Assembly (NCBI GenBank): GCA_012103255.1
Contig: WLXD01000002.1
Span: 434,001-498,000, forward strand
Source: Acidobacteriota bacterium
Lineage (GTDB): Bacteria; Acidobacteriota; UBA890; WLXD01
DNA: 64,000 bases
Direction of reading: 5' to 3'
In this document: positions 44,674 through 55,005 of the stretch, one piece after another
Position numbering within the stretch: the stretch's first letter is position 1
Layout: each line of letters begins with the position of its first letter
The notes under the pieces: generated by a model
What the model was told of the DNA's origin: nothing
What the model saw: only the letters and a program-made list of their open reading frames with translations
Databases searched by the model: none
Position numbers and translations under genes: made by a program

Positions 44674-47468
44674 GTCCCGCCCTGCCCCGTATCGTCCGAC
44701 TGTACTGCGGCCTCAGCCGCACGCTACTGCCACACGACCTGTGGGCAGAGCACGGTCGCGACATGAACGAGGCCTTCTATGACCTCTACACGGAGGCGGC
44801 GAGCAAGCCGACGGTCAGCGAGAGAGCACGCCTAATAGGTCGCGAGCTCATCAGTCTTTTCTCGACAGCGATCGAAGAGCGGCGGTCGACGCGTCGTCAG
44901 CGTAGGCACCTGCTCGCGCTACGTGCGCGTCCACGAACTTCAGGCCACGGGCAGCCGCCCGACAACAATCCCCTTTCCGGTATCACCGACATGTTTGACT
45001 CCGTCCTCAGCGACGTTCGCTACACGCTCCGCACCCTACGCAAGAGCCCGGTGTTCGCTGTCGTTGCCATCGCGACGCTGGCCCTCGGCATCGGGGCCAA
45101 CGCCGCGGTCTTCTCGGTCATCAACTCGGTGCTCCTGCGGCCTCTGCCGTACGAAGCGCCCGAGGACCTCTACGTCGTCTGGACGAACTTCGGTCGAGAC
45201 CTGCCGCAGAACTGGCTCTCGGGTCCCGAGTTCGTGGAAATTCGCGACCTGAACACGAGATTCGAGGAAGTCGCGATTTACACGGGGGCGGCCTGATCCA
45301 TGACCTCGTCTGGAAGCGACCCCGCACGGGTGAACGGCGCCGCGGTCTCAGGCTCGTTCTTCGATCTACTAGGCGTCAGCGCGGCCCAGGGGCGGACCAT
45401 CAACGCGCAGGACGACGAGGGTGGCCAGCGCGTGGTCACGATCTCGCATGGCTTCTGGCAGGCGCGACTCGGCGGACGCGACGACGTGCTCGGCAGAGCT
45501 CTGACACTCGACGGCATGGACTTCGAAGTCGTGGGCGTCCTGCCTGAGGACTTCGGCGTCTACCACCCGAACGTGCCATCGCCCGACGTTGTGGGTCTGT
45601 TCGTCCCCTACCAGCCCACATACGGCGCGGAGTACGCCAGCATGTCGCGCGGCAGCCACTTCTTGCTCGGCTTTGCACGCGCCTCCAACGGCGTCAGCCC
45701 GGCTCAGGTGCAAGCCGACATGGACAATGTCGCGCTCGCGATGAACGAAACGGGGAACTACGACTTCGACGGCTGGGGCCTTACGAGCTACCGGCTGCAC
45801 GAGGATCTGGTCGAGGACTTCCAGGGCGCGCTTGTGATCCTTCTGGGAGCCGTGGCCTTCGTTCTGCTTATCGCGTGCCTCAACGTTGCGAACCTCCAGC
45901 TCACGCGAGCCTCCCAGCGCGGCCGCGAGATCGCGCTGCGAACTGCCGTGGGCGCCGCTCGCGGGCGTGTTCTTCGGCAGCTGCTCACCGAGGCTCTCGT
46001 CCTTGCCGCCGCCGGCGCCATCGCCGGGCTGGCCCTGGCCTCGTGGCTGATCGCGGCTCTGCAGGCCGTGATGCCTGACGGTCTCCCTCGAGCACAGGAG
46101 ATCGGGCTAGACGGCACGGTTCTTTCGTTCGCCGCCGTCGCCACACTTGCGACCGTGGCCCTCTTCGGCGTCCTCCCCGGCTTCCTCGCGACGCGGACGA
46201 ATCTCGCGGACACGCTTCGCGACTCTGGCCGGACGACGTCCGGTGGCCCGGGGGGCGGCAAGATTCGTTCGATTCTTGTCGTCGCGGAAGTCGCCGCCGC
46301 GCTCGTCTTGCTCGTAGGTGCTGGCCTGATGCTGCGCTCCTTCAACAGCCTCGTGAATACTGATCCGGGCTACCGGACCGATTCCATGCTGACGATGCGG
46401 GTGTCACTTCCGACTCCGAAGTACGACGCCGACACCGCGCAGATCTTCCAGGCGCAGCTACTCGAACGCACGCGGGCGCTCCCGGGCGTCATCTCCGCCG
46501 GCGGCGTCAGCGGGTTGCCGCTTTCGAACATCGCTGGATCGGGAACAACGCTCGCGGAGTTCAGCGAGGCGGAGGACGTCGACGAGTTCGGTGGCTACAA
46601 GTTCATCGAAGCGGACCGGCGTTCGGTCTCTCCCGGGTACTTCGAGGCAATGGGTGTAGAGCTTCTCGCTGGCAGGTTCTTCGACGAGACCGACACCGCC
46701 GACTCCATGCCCGTGGTCATTGTCGACGAGAGCTTCGCGCGCCGTTTCTGGGGCGAGAAGAACCCGATTGGGCAGCGCGCATCGATCAACTTCCGCAATG
46801 GGATGGATGGCGAAGGGACCGTGGTCACGTGGAGTGAGGTCGTGGGAGTGATCCGCCACGCGCGGACCCAGGATCTGGCCGAGGACGGTCGCGAACAGTT
46901 CTACGCGCCGTGGGCGCAGCGGGTACGCCTCGGCATGCACGTGGCGATTCGCACCGATGGAGATCCGACCCAGATAGCGGCGGCGGTGAACCAGGCGGTG
47001 TGGGATCTTGATCCCGACCAGCCCGTATCGGATATCGCCACTATGAGTGAGCGTGTGGATGCCGTGGTGGCCGGCCCTCGCTTCGTCTCAGTGCTTCTTG
47101 GTTCCTTCGCAGCCGCCGCGGTGGTGCTCGCTGCGATCGGCATCTACGGCGTCATCGCCTACTCGGTCGGTCAGCGAACGAACGAGATCGGCGTACGCAT
47201 GGCACTCGGAGCCTCCAAGAATCGGGTACGCCAGATGGTCCTGCGCGAGGGCATGGTGGTAGTGCTCCTCGGCGTGGGGCTCGGAGTCGCAGCTGCGCTC
47301 GGATTGACGCGCCTGATCTCGAACATGCTCTACGAGGTAACGAACACCGATCCGGCGACCTACGTTGGTGTCGTGGTCTTGCTCGTGGGTGTTGCGATCA
47401 CCGCATGCCTGGTGCCCGCACTTCGCGCAACTCGAATCGAGCCGGTCACCGCCCTGCGGGAAGAGTAG
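44670..47468 (+). CDS. ADOP-type duplicated permease interrupted by an in-frame TGA
   Basis: 932 codons in one frame. Prefix RLYCGLSRTLLPHDLWAEHG, core MFDSVLSDVRYTLRTLRKSP, first membrane helix [20 protein letters not shown]. An in-frame TGA at 45294-45296 falls in the first periplasmic domain (EEVAIYTGAA-stop-SMTSSGSDPARV), where sister proteins are continuous. The rest (45300-47468, 722 residues) is intact: FtsX blocks from about residues 385 (GREIALRTAVGAARGRVLRQ) and 803 (TNEIGVRMALGASKNRVRQM), ending PALRATRIEPVTALREE. A TGG-to-TGA change, readthrough or an error are all possible. A bidirectional terminator follows. Confidence 0.87.
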
Positions 47469-47489
47469 GCCCGAGTTCACAGAGAGAAA

Positions 47490-47520
47490 AAGGGCGCGAC
47501 CATGACGGTCGCGCCCTTCT
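47490..47520. terminator. Bidirectional intrinsic terminator
   Basis: AAGGGCGCGACC (47490-47501) pairs exactly with GGTCGCGCCCTT (47507-47518) around a 5-base loop. CTTCTTATT follows on the plus strand and TTTTCTCTCT on the minus strand, so it can serve both the ADOP (plus) and the microprotein gene (minus). Confidence 0.75.
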
Positions 47521-47536
47521 TATTGGGGTCACGTTG

Positions 47537-47641
47537 CTAGGCCAGGATCATTGCCTTCAAGAGAAGGCCGATCAGCAGAACAATCGGCGATAGAAGAAGC
47601 AGGAACGGGAGAGCTTCGATCCACTCGATGCCTTTGAGCAT
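47537..47641 (-). CDS. 34-residue single-helix membrane microprotein
   Basis: MLKGIEWIEALPFLLLLSPI followed by VLLIGLLLKAMILA: a short charged head and one strongly hydrophobic helix (residues about 11-33) bordered by Lys. The ATG at 47641 has AGGAG (47650-47654 on the opposite strand) 8 bases upstream, and a terminator lies just after the stop, so a complete miniature gene is visible. The frame extends upstream but the extension (MSNCHGSRAG...) has no ribosome site. Likely an inner-membrane peptide; function unknown. A toxin-like or subunit-like role would be guesswork. Confidence 0.6.
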   Translation of the reverse strand: MLKGIEWIEALPFLLLLSPIVLLIGLLLKAMILA

Positions 47642-47766
47642 GGCGGATGCTCCTGGAGCCAGGGAGTTGGTTGCCAGGGGGTAAGAATCCAGTGTGCCAG
47701 TCGCCCCTGCGCGGCTGCCATGACAATTCGACAACCGCGCTCCCGATCTGATTCCGCCTCGTCCGA

Positions 47767-50190
47767 CTACTCCTGCGACGTCGGCAGGATCGCCTTGAGG
47801 GCCGCGTCGTTACGGTTGCGCCATGCTGCCCATCCCGAGCCGTCGTTCGCCTCTCCGCCCTGCAACTCGAAGCCGAGTTCCTCGAAGGCTTCCCACCGCA
47901 ACACGGAGTCAGCACGGAGGTCCCAGGCTTCCTGCGGGTTCTGTACTCCGTAGACGCCCCAGTCCATGTACATCCGCAACGGACGTTCCGACGCCGGCTT
48001 GAGAAGAGGTGTCAATTGATCCCAGTCCGAAGTCAGGAAGAAGAAGCTCTGTGTGGCAAGGCCCGACGTCATCTCGGGATGCTCGAAGGCGATGAACGTG
48101 GCAACCACCGAGCCGAGACCTGCGCCCACCGCAACGCGTCCAGCGCCGGAGGCGATGGTTCGATAGCTCTCGTCGACCATCGGTACGAGCGTTTCCGCCC
48201 ACATCCCGGAGTAGAAGGGCCCTGGCGGCACAAAGACCTCGGAGAACACCGCGATCACCGGCTGCATGCCATCGGCGATCAGATTATCGAGCGACAGCGG
48301 AACCTGACTCAGATCTGCGGGAGTCTGCCCCTGGTAGTAGACCACCGGGTAGCGCGCATCCGAATCGCCGTAGCCCACAGGGAGATAAACCTGGTACGGG
48401 AACTCGCCTACGCCTTCGATCGGCACCGTGATGGTCTCGAGCGTGCCACGAGATGACCCTGCGGCAGGTTCACGCAGGTGTGACGGCAGCTCCCATTCGG
48501 GCATGCGGAAGTCCGAGTTCTCGATTGGAGGGCCGCCGAAGTTGAACTCACGATCGGCGTCGACGATCAGCACCTGGGTAACTAGCGGGTTGCGCGGGTC
48601 GGGGAAGGTCGCCGTGTCGCTCGCGAATGCATAGCTCGTGCGTGAATCCGGAAGCAGTTCGGCGGAGTAGTAGAAGAACTCGGTGTCACCGACGCGCACC
48701 ATAGGCGCTTCCTGCCGACTGCCGATGAAGTCGGCCTGGATCGCCATCGTGGCTTCCGGTCCGACATAGAAGAAGTGTGCGACGTCATTCTCGACGATGG
48801 GCGACTCAGGGTTGGTCGCGAGGAACTCCTCGATGGCCGAGCCCGGAGCGGGCGACGTCGCCAGCGCACTCACGAACGTGCCGAACGCGCCGCTGCCCGG
48901 CTCGACGCTGCGCGGCACGTTGAAGTTGACGTTCGACGCGTCGGCAATAGCCGTGTCCGCGGCGTTGAGATCGATCCGGACAACTTCGTCCAGACTCCGC
49001 GCGAAAAGATCTCCGTAGGCGACGCTCGGCGGCGACCAGGTGAGGTCGCTGAAGACCACGGCGCTGGCCCGCTCCTCATAACCCTCGGGCGTGGCCTTCG
49101 CCACATGAACCGAGCCATCCTTGGTGAGGATGACCATGTTGTCGCCGATCAGGGTGAGAAAGCCATCGCCGGGCTGACGCGATCGCCATTGCATCTCGCC
49201 TGTGGCGGCGTCCACGCACATCAGGATGCGCGCGCTGTACGCGTAGATATAGCCCTCGTGATGCACGGCGACCGTGTAGCTGTTACGGATCACCCTGTCC
49301 ATCCAGATCTGCTCCGCGCTCATCTCTTCGCCTTCGGCGACCACCTTGATCACCTGCGAGGCGTTGTCCGAGTGGGCCAGGAAGATCTGGTCATCCGCGA
49401 GTCCAACGGGCATCAGACTCCCCTGCCCGCGATAGCCGTCACCGCCGTGTTCGTACTCCCACACCACGGCGCCCGTCGAGGCCTCGATTCCGAAGACCGT
49501 CGCGGATCCCGCCGCCACAACCATGTTCGAGCCGGCGAGGGTCAGTGCAACGGGTGACTGCGCGTCGACAACCTCGTCACCGACCGTCCATCGCACTTCG
49601 CCCGTCGCCAGGTCGATGCCCAGCAGGGCACCTGCGCCCGGCCCGCCGTGAACCACCACGGTGTCGCCCACGATCAGCGGGTTACTGCCAAAGCCGTAGA
49701 CAGGGCGTGGTGCGCCCAGATCATCGGCGAGATGCAGCGACCAGGCGTCTTCGCCAGAGTCCACCTGCAGCGCAAACAAGCGCCCCCACGGCTCAAGACC
49801 AACAACCAGACCGCCCGCGGCAACCGGGGTCGCGATCGGCCCATTCCAGGAGCCATCACGGCCCGGGTAGGGATCCGCCACGCGGGTTCGCCAGAGCTCG
49901 GTTCCCGACTCCGCGTCGTAGGCGACCATTACCTGGTCGCCCTCTTCGAACATCGTGATGGCCTTGCCATCGACAACGGTGACTCCCGAGTACCCGATGC
50001 CGGCGGGAACTCGCCAGGCCACGGCCGGATTCAGAGTGTCAACGTCGAGACTTACCGACGCGACCCCCGCGCCGGTACGACCGCGGAAGCCGGGCCACTC
50101 GTCCTGGGCGAGAGCTGGCCCAGCGCAGGCTACGGCCGCGAGGGCGATCAGACATCGGACGGAGCAGGACGGAAGGGAGGCCAGGCGCAT
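47767..50190 (-). CDS. Secreted PQQ-type beta-propeller with C-terminal esterase-like domain (catalytic residues lost)
   Basis: 807 residues from the ATG at 50190 (MRLASLPSCSVRCLIALAAV), which opens a signal peptide; the frame is open from 50304. Residues about 30-420 are PQQ-like propeller blades (YDAESGTELWRTRVADPYPG, IDLATGEVRWTVGDEVVDAQ, CVDAATGEMQWRSRQPGDG). After a linker comes an enterochelin-esterase-like fold (FPYQVYLPVGYGDSDARYPV, then VVYYQGQTP). The nucleophile elbow reads VGAGLGSVV near residue 680, with Gly instead of Ser, and the usual HxW region reads GSGWAAWRN without His. So the domain is probably a binding module. Periplasmic or extracellular. Confidence 0.78.
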   Translation of the reverse strand: MRLASLPSCSVRCLIALAAVACAGPALAQDEWPGFRGRTGAGVASVSLDVDTLNPAVAWRVPAGIGYSGVTVVDGKAITMFEEGDQVMVAYDAESGTELWRTRVADPYPGRDGSWNGPIATPVAAGGLVVGLEPWGRLFALQVDSGEDAWSLHLADDLGAPRPVYGFGSNPLIVGDTVVVHGGPGAGALLGIDLATGEVRWTVGDEVVDAQSPVALTLAGSNMVVAAGSATVFGIEASTGAVVWEYEHGGDGYRGQGSLMPVGLADDQIFLAHSDNASQVIKVVAEGEEMSAEQIWMDRVIRNSYTVAVHHEGYIYAYSARILMCVDAATGEMQWRSRQPGDGFLTLIGDNMVILTKDGSVHVAKATPEGYEERASAVVFSDLTWSPPSVAYGDLFARSLDEVVRIDLNAADTAIADASNVNFNVPRSVEPGSGAFGTFVSALATSPAPGSAIEEFLATNPESPIVENDVAHFFYVGPEATMAIQADFIGSRQEAPMVRVGDTEFFYYSAELLPDSRTSYAFASDTATFPDPRNPLVTQVLIVDADREFNFGGPPIENSDFRMPEWELPSHLREPAAGSSRGTLETITVPIEGVGEFPYQVYLPVGYGDSDARYPVVYYQGQTPADLSQVPLSLDNLIADGMQPVIAVFSEVFVPPGPFYSGMWAETLVPMVDESYRTIASGAGRVAVGAGLGSVVATFIAFEHPEMTSGLATQSFFFLTSDWDQLTPLLKPASERPLRMYMDWGVYGVQNPQEAWDLRADSVLRWEAFEELGFELQGGEANDGSGWAAWRNRNDAALKAILPTSQE

Positions 50191-50314
50191 GGAAGTCTCT
50201 CCGGAGATAGCAGGGGCGAGCAGTTCAGCGCCCAAGGCTAGCTCACGATCCCGACCGGCACGAGCCCTCCCGTAGCGCATGCCGACTCCGTTTCCTCCAC
50301 GCATTCAGTGCAAA

Positions 50315-52768
50315 TCAGCCGTCGCGCAGAGCCACCATCGGATCGACACGCGTGGCGCGTCGCGCCGGAATGAAACACGCCAGGAGCGCAACGCCCAGCA
50401 AGAGCGCAGGCACCGCGATGAACGTGAGCAGATCGGTGGTCTCGACGGCGAAGAGCAACGAGGACATGAATCGGGTCACCCATATCGCCGCGGCCACGCC
50501 CAGCACCAGGCCCACACCGGCAATCCTCACCCCCTGCGACAACACCATCCGCATCACGCCGGAACGCTCCGCCCCCAGTGCCATCCGTATGCCCAGCTCA
50601 CGGTTCCGCTCTGCCACCGAGTACGACATCACGCCGTAGGTGCCGATCGCCGCGAGCGCCAGGGCCACCGCCCCGAAGATGCCGAGCAGAAGCGTGATGA
50701 ACCGTGGTCGAGCGACCGCGGAGTGCAGCACACTGCTCATCGCCTGCAGATCTGCGAGCGGCAGTTCAGGATCTAGCGACCACACCGTCTCGCGCACCTG
50801 CCCGGCGAGGGTTGCCGGCGGCACGCTGGTGCGCACCACGACGTTCATGCTGCGCGGCGCGAAGCCAGCGACCGCAGCCACCTGCGGCGTATAGAAATAC
50901 AGCTCAGTGCCAGTATCGGTATCGAGGCCACCCTGTTTGACGTCCTCGACCACGCCGACGATTGTCATCCACGGAAACTGGCCGCCGCAGCAACTACGAA
51001 GCCTTCGCCCGACGGGGTTCTCGCCGGGATAGAACACCTCGGCGAGGCGCTCGTTGATCACTGCGACCAACTGGGCCTCAGCGCCCATGTCCTGCGTTTC
51101 GAAGCCGCGGCCCTCAACGAGGTCGACGCCCATCGTCTCGAAGTAGCCGGCGGTCACCCACTGGTAGTAGTCGACGTCATGCGGCGGACCGTCTTCGGTG
51201 CGCTCGATCCCCTCGAACTCCGTGTCGTTGGCATTGACCGGCCGTTGCGGTGGCAAGCCCTGCATAGCCGTCGCCGAGGTGATCCCTGGCACGGCACCGA
51301 GCCGCTCCGTGAGCTGGTCGAAGAACGCCATCTGAGCTGCCGGCTCGGGATAGTCCGTGGACGACAGGTAGAGCCGGAACGTGAGCAGGCCGGACGGGTC
51401 AAAACCAGGATCAACATCTTGCAGAGCTGAGAAGCTGCGGATCATCAGACCAGCGCAGACAACGAGAACGACGGCGAGAGCGACCTCGGCCACCACCAAA
51501 GCGCGGCGCAGGCGCTGACGGGCCGACCCACTCGTCGATCGGTCGCCACCTTCGCGCAGCGAATTCGACAGGTTCTTGATACCCATGTGGAGCATCGGCG
51601 CCATGCCGAAGAGAACACCCGTGAAGATCGACACGCCAAGCGTGAAGATCAGCACAGTACTGTCCATCGAGATCTCGGCGACGCGCGGCAGTGAATCCGG
51701 GCTCGTTGCCAGAAGGACGCGCAGTCCCCAGGCGCCCATGAGCAGCCCTGCCACGCCGCCGATGAGGCCCAGCAGTACACTCTCTGTCAGGAACTGGCGC
51801 ATGAGCCGCGCCCGACCGGCGCCTAGCGCCGTACGAATGGCGATCTCCTTCTGACGCGCCTCAGCGCGAGCCAGCAAGAGGTTTCCGACGTTGGCGCACG
51901 CCACGAGGAGAACGCAACCCACGGCGGCGAGAAGCAGAAGCAGCGCGGGGCGCACATCGCCCACTGCCTCGTCCTGCAAGGCCCGAGCCTGCAGGTAGTG
52001 CGTCTCACCGTTGGGTACGTGGCCGTCGGGCACGCGGTCCCGCCACTGCCCATGCAAGCCCGCCAGCTGCGCACGCAGCGACTCGACGGTCGCGCCCGGT
52101 GCCAATCGGCCCACGGCAAGCAGGAAATGGTTCCCGCGCGGGTTGGGATTCGCCGTATCCATCCCCAGCGGCTGCCAAACCTCGGTGCCGTTGTCCTGAA
52201 TGTCGAAGCCTGGTGGCATCACGCCAACCACACGAGTCTGCGCACTATTCAGCTCGATCATCCCGCCGACGATCGACTGGTCCGCCCCGAAGGCACGGTT
52301 CCAGAGCTCCCACGACAGAAGCGCAACGGGCTCCGAGCCCGGCAGGTCCTCGTCGGCAGCGAAAAGGCGACCGTGCATGGGCTCCACACGCAACGTGTCA
52401 AAGAAGCTGCGCGTCGCCGAAACTCGATTCACGCGAAGCGGCTGCGAACTCGTGGTGACGCTGACCTGCCCGGTGACGAACGCGCCGATGCTCTCGAGCT
52501 GGTCGCCCCAATCCTGGTACTCCATGTACTCGGGCTGAGACATCCAGAAGTCGGTAAAGCCCATGGTCGGGAACGCCGCGTTCACGTAGAGGAGTGACTC
52601 GGGCTCGTCGTACGGCAACGGTTTCAGAACCACCCCGTTCACCACGGAGAAAATCGCCGAATTCGCACCGATTCCCAGAGCGAGCGTTAGAATCGCGACC
52701 AACGCAAAGCCGGGGGCCTGCACGAGAGCACGTACGGCGTACTTCAGGTCCTGAACGAGATCAGCCAT
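50315..52768 (-). CDS. ADOP-type duplicated permease, no prefix and no PadR
   Basis: 817 residues from the ATG at 52768 ([20 protein letters not shown]), chosen because it has AGGA 8-10 bases upstream and matches the core start of other ADOPs; an in-frame ATG at 52831 adds 21 unlike residues. First membrane helix [20 protein letters not shown], first FtsX block from about residue 273 ([20 protein letters not shown]), second from about 683 ([20 protein letters not shown]), ending [17 protein letters not shown]. It lacks the LYPR prefix and stands alone, divergent from the peroxiredoxin gene. Confidence 0.94.
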   Translation of the reverse strand: MADLVQDLKYAVRALVQAPGFALVAILTLALGIGANSAIFSVVNGVVLKPLPYDEPESLLYVNAAFPTMGFTDFWMSQPEYMEYQDWGDQLESIGAFVTGQVSVTTSSQPLRVNRVSATRSFFDTLRVEPMHGRLFAADEDLPGSEPVALLSWELWNRAFGADQSIVGGMIELNSAQTRVVGVMPPGFDIQDNGTEVWQPLGMDTANPNPRGNHFLLAVGRLAPGATVESLRAQLAGLHGQWRDRVPDGHVPNGETHYLQARALQDEAVGDVRPALLLLLAAVGCVLLVACANVGNLLLARAEARQKEIAIRTALGAGRARLMRQFLTESVLLGLIGGVAGLLMGAWGLRVLLATSPDSLPRVAEISMDSTVLIFTLGVSIFTGVLFGMAPMLHMGIKNLSNSLREGGDRSTSGSARQRLRRALVVAEVALAVVLVVCAGLMIRSFSALQDVDPGFDPSGLLTFRLYLSSTDYPEPAAQMAFFDQLTERLGAVPGITSATAMQGLPPQRPVNANDTEFEGIERTEDGPPHDVDYYQWVTAGYFETMGVDLVEGRGFETQDMGAEAQLVAVINERLAEVFYPGENPVGRRLRSCCGGQFPWMTIVGVVEDVKQGGLDTDTGTELYFYTPQVAAVAGFAPRSMNVVVRTSVPPATLAGQVRETVWSLDPELPLADLQAMSSVLHSAVARPRFITLLLGIFGAVALALAAIGTYGVMSYSVAERNRELGIRMALGAERSGVMRMVLSQGVRIAGVGLVLGVAAAIWVTRFMSSLLFAVETTDLLTFIAVPALLLGVALLACFIPARRATRVDPMVALRDG

Positions 52769-52894
52769 GGCGGTGTCCTGTTGGAGGGCGTCTGTCTTGA
52801 TGTGACGCTGTTTCGTGCGCAGAGGTTTCAAAAGCTACATCGTCTTCCCGAAGGATTCGCCGGCCTCACCGGTCGAGCGCACAGGAGTCAGGTC

Positions 52895-53362
52895 TTGCTT
52901 GAAGTCGGAGCGCCAGCCCCCGCGTTCACCCTTGCCGATCAAGATGGTCGGCCCGTAGGACTGGCTGACCTGGCCGGCAAATGGGTCGTCCTGTACTTCT
53001 ATCCGGAGGACGATACTCCCGGATGCACGATCGAGGCATGCGAGTTCACCGCATCGATCAAGGACTTCGAAGGGCTCGACGCGGTCGTCTATGGCTGTAG
53101 TCCTGACTCGCCCGCATCGCACCGCGCATTCATCGAAAAGCACCAGTTGAAGATCGACCTCTTGGCGGACGAAGACCACGCCATGATGGAGCTCTATGAG
53201 GCGTGGGGCGAGAAAGTGCTCTACGGCCGCAAGATGATCGGTGTGACCCGGTCTACGGTGATCATCGACCCCGACGGGAACGTCGCGCATCGCTGGAAAC
53301 GCGCCAACGCAAAGGGTCACGCCGCCAACGTCCACAAGCGGCTCACCAAGCTGCAGGGATAG
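52895..53362 (+). CDS. bcp: Thioredoxin-dependent peroxiredoxin (BCP/PrxQ type)
   Basis: 155 residues from the TTG at 52895 (MLEVGAPAPAFTLADQDGRP), chosen because AGGAG (52883-52887) lies 7 bases upstream; the longer frame from 52781 adds an unconserved leader. Peroxidatic Cys44 and resolving Cys49 are in DDTPGCTIEACEFTASIKDF, the exact PrxQ arrangement. Reduces peroxides in the cytoplasm using thioredoxin. Eight bases before a Cys/Met PLP enzyme, with which it probably forms an operon. Confidence 0.93.
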   Translation: MLEVGAPAPAFTLADQDGRPVGLADLAGKWVVLYFYPEDDTPGCTIEACEFTASIKDFEGLDAVVYGCSPDSPASHRAFIEKHQLKIDLLADEDHAMMELYEAWGEKVLYGRKMIGVTRSTVIIDPDGNVAHRWKRANAKGHAANVHKRLTKLQG

Positions 53363-53370
53363 AAAAAGCC

Positions 53371-54531
53371 ATGTCGAAGCCGAGCTACGGTCCCCACACC
53401 CGCGCGATCCACGCGGGCGAGCCTGACCCGCGCCCCGCTGGGGCAGCGGTAGCGCCGATCTTCCAGTCCTCCACCTTCCTCTTCGAAGGACACGACGCCG
53501 GCTACGAGGACGTCCACTACGCCCGGCTGAGCAATACCCCGACGCACGATGTGCTCCATGCCAAGCTCGCTGCCCTCGAGAACGCCGAGGCCGGGCTCGC
53601 CACGGCAAGTGGGATGGCCGCAATCTCGAGTTCGCTGCTGACCTTCCTCAAGCAGGGCGATCACCTGCTCGCACAGGACTCGCTCTATGGCGGCACGCAC
53701 ATGGTCGTGCACAAGGACCTCCCGGCCCTTGGCATTGAGGTGACGACCTACGATGCCGCCGCTCCCGAGGCCCTGCCGGCTCTGGTGCGGCCGAACACGA
53801 AGGTGATCTACGCGGAGACGATGACCAATCCACTCGTGCGGGTTGGTGAACTCGACGCGTTGGCCAGGTTCGGTGCGGAACACGGCCTAGTTTCGATGAT
53901 CGACAACACCTTCGCATCGCCAACGAACTTCCGACCCGCAGAGCACGGCTTCGACCTGGCTCTGCACTCAGCGACGAAGTACCTGAACGGTCACACCGAT
54001 CTCATTGCCGGCGCGGTCATGGGCAAGGCCGACCACGTGGAAGCGGTTCGGCACCGGTCCGGCCATCTGGGCGGCTCACTCGATGCCCATGCCTGCTTCC
54101 TGCTGCATCGCGGGATCAAAACCCTGCCGCTTCGCATGGAGCGTCACGCCTCCAATGCGCAGCACGTTGCCGAATTCCTGGCGGCTCAAGAGCAGGTCGT
54201 TGCGGTCAACTACCCCGGCCTGCCATCGAGCCCGAGTCACGCTGCAGCGAGTCGACTCCTCGACACGTGCAGCGGCATGCTCAGCTTCGAGGTCGCAGGT
54301 GGACGCGCCGCGGCGTATGCAGTGCAGGACGCTCTGCAGATCCCGCTGGTCGCTCCGAGTCTGGGTGGCCTCGAAACGCTCGTCACGCTGCCAGCGGAAA
54401 CATCCCATGTCGGGATGACCCCCGAAGAGCGTGAAGCCGCCGGCGTCGCCGACGGCTTGATCCGCGTCTCGATCGGGCTAGAGGACGCCGACGACCTCAT
54501 CGCGGACTTCGGCCAGGCGCTGGGTGCCTGA
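53371..54531 (+). CDS. Cystathionine gamma-synthase/lyase-type PLP enzyme
   Basis: 386 residues from the ATG at 53371 (MSKPSYGPHTRAIHAGEPDP); the frame is open upstream. PLP fold type I features: TRAIHAG opening, SSTFLFEGH, ASGMAAISSSLLTFLKQGDH, MIDNTFASP and the internal-aldimine Lys203 in HSATKYLNGHTDLIAG. The C-terminal LGGLETLVTLPAETSHVGM is usual for the gamma-family. It could be MetB, a gamma-lyase or MetC-like; these are not separable here. It acts in trans-sulfuration or sulfur amino acid metabolism. Operon partner of the peroxiredoxin. Confidence 0.9.
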   Translation: MSKPSYGPHTRAIHAGEPDPRPAGAAVAPIFQSSTFLFEGHDAGYEDVHYARLSNTPTHDVLHAKLAALENAEAGLATASGMAAISSSLLTFLKQGDHLLAQDSLYGGTHMVVHKDLPALGIEVTTYDAAAPEALPALVRPNTKVIYAETMTNPLVRVGELDALARFGAEHGLVSMIDNTFASPTNFRPAEHGFDLALHSATKYLNGHTDLIAGAVMGKADHVEAVRHRSGHLGGSLDAHACFLLHRGIKTLPLRMERHASNAQHVAEFLAAQEQVVAVNYPGLPSSPSHAAASRLLDTCSGMLSFEVAGGRAAAYAVQDALQIPLVAPSLGGLETLVTLPAETSHVGMTPEEREAAGVADGLIRVSIGLEDADDLIADFGQALGA

Positions 54532-54534
54532 GCC

Positions 54535-55005
54535 TCAGTGGGAACGGAGCTGGCGCAGGACCTCGTAGCAGCCGAGAGCGACGCAATTGGCCAGGTTCAA
54601 CGACCGGACGCCAGAGTCCAGAATTGGGAACCTGAGTAGCCGGTCGCGATGAGCCTCGCGGATCGCCGGTGCGAGTCCCACCGACTCCTTACCAAAGACC
54701 AGGACCGTGTCGGGAGCGAATTCCGCATCCCAGATCTCTCGCTCCGCCTCCGCAGAGAAGAACCACGGCTCGCCGAGCCCCGGTATCCGGGACTCGAACG
54801 TGCTCCAGTCCGGCCATACCTGCGGGGCCACGCGCTCCCAGTAGTCCAGGCCAGCCCGTCGCACCCGCGCGTCTGAGATCTCGAACCCGAGCGGCTCGAT
54901 CAGGTGCAACTGCGCCCCCGTCGCCAGGCAGGTACGCCCGGCGTTGCCAGTGTTGCCATGGATTTCGGGCTCGACCAGCGCAACGTGCAATCGTCGATCT
55001 TTCAT
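54535..55005 (-). CDS. trmL: tRNA (cytidine(34)-2'-O)-methyltransferase TrmL
   Basis: 156 residues from the ATG at 55005 (MKDRRLHVALVEPEIHGNTG), which overlaps the MATE stop by 4 bp (ATGA); the frame is open further upstream but that part lies inside the MATE gene. SPOUT knot motifs: PEIHGNTGNAGRTCLATGAQ, LVFGKESVGLAP and SLNLANCVALGCYEVLRQ, with the SAM-binding knot at the C-terminus. It methylates the wobble base of two leucine tRNAs. Length matches the family. Confidence 0.92.
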   Translation of the reverse strand: MKDRRLHVALVEPEIHGNTGNAGRTCLATGAQLHLIEPLGFEISDARVRRAGLDYWERVAPQVWPDWSTFESRIPGLGEPWFFSAEAEREIWDAEFAPDTVLVFGKESVGLAPAIREAHRDRLLRFPILDSGVRSLNLANCVALGCYEVLRQLRSH

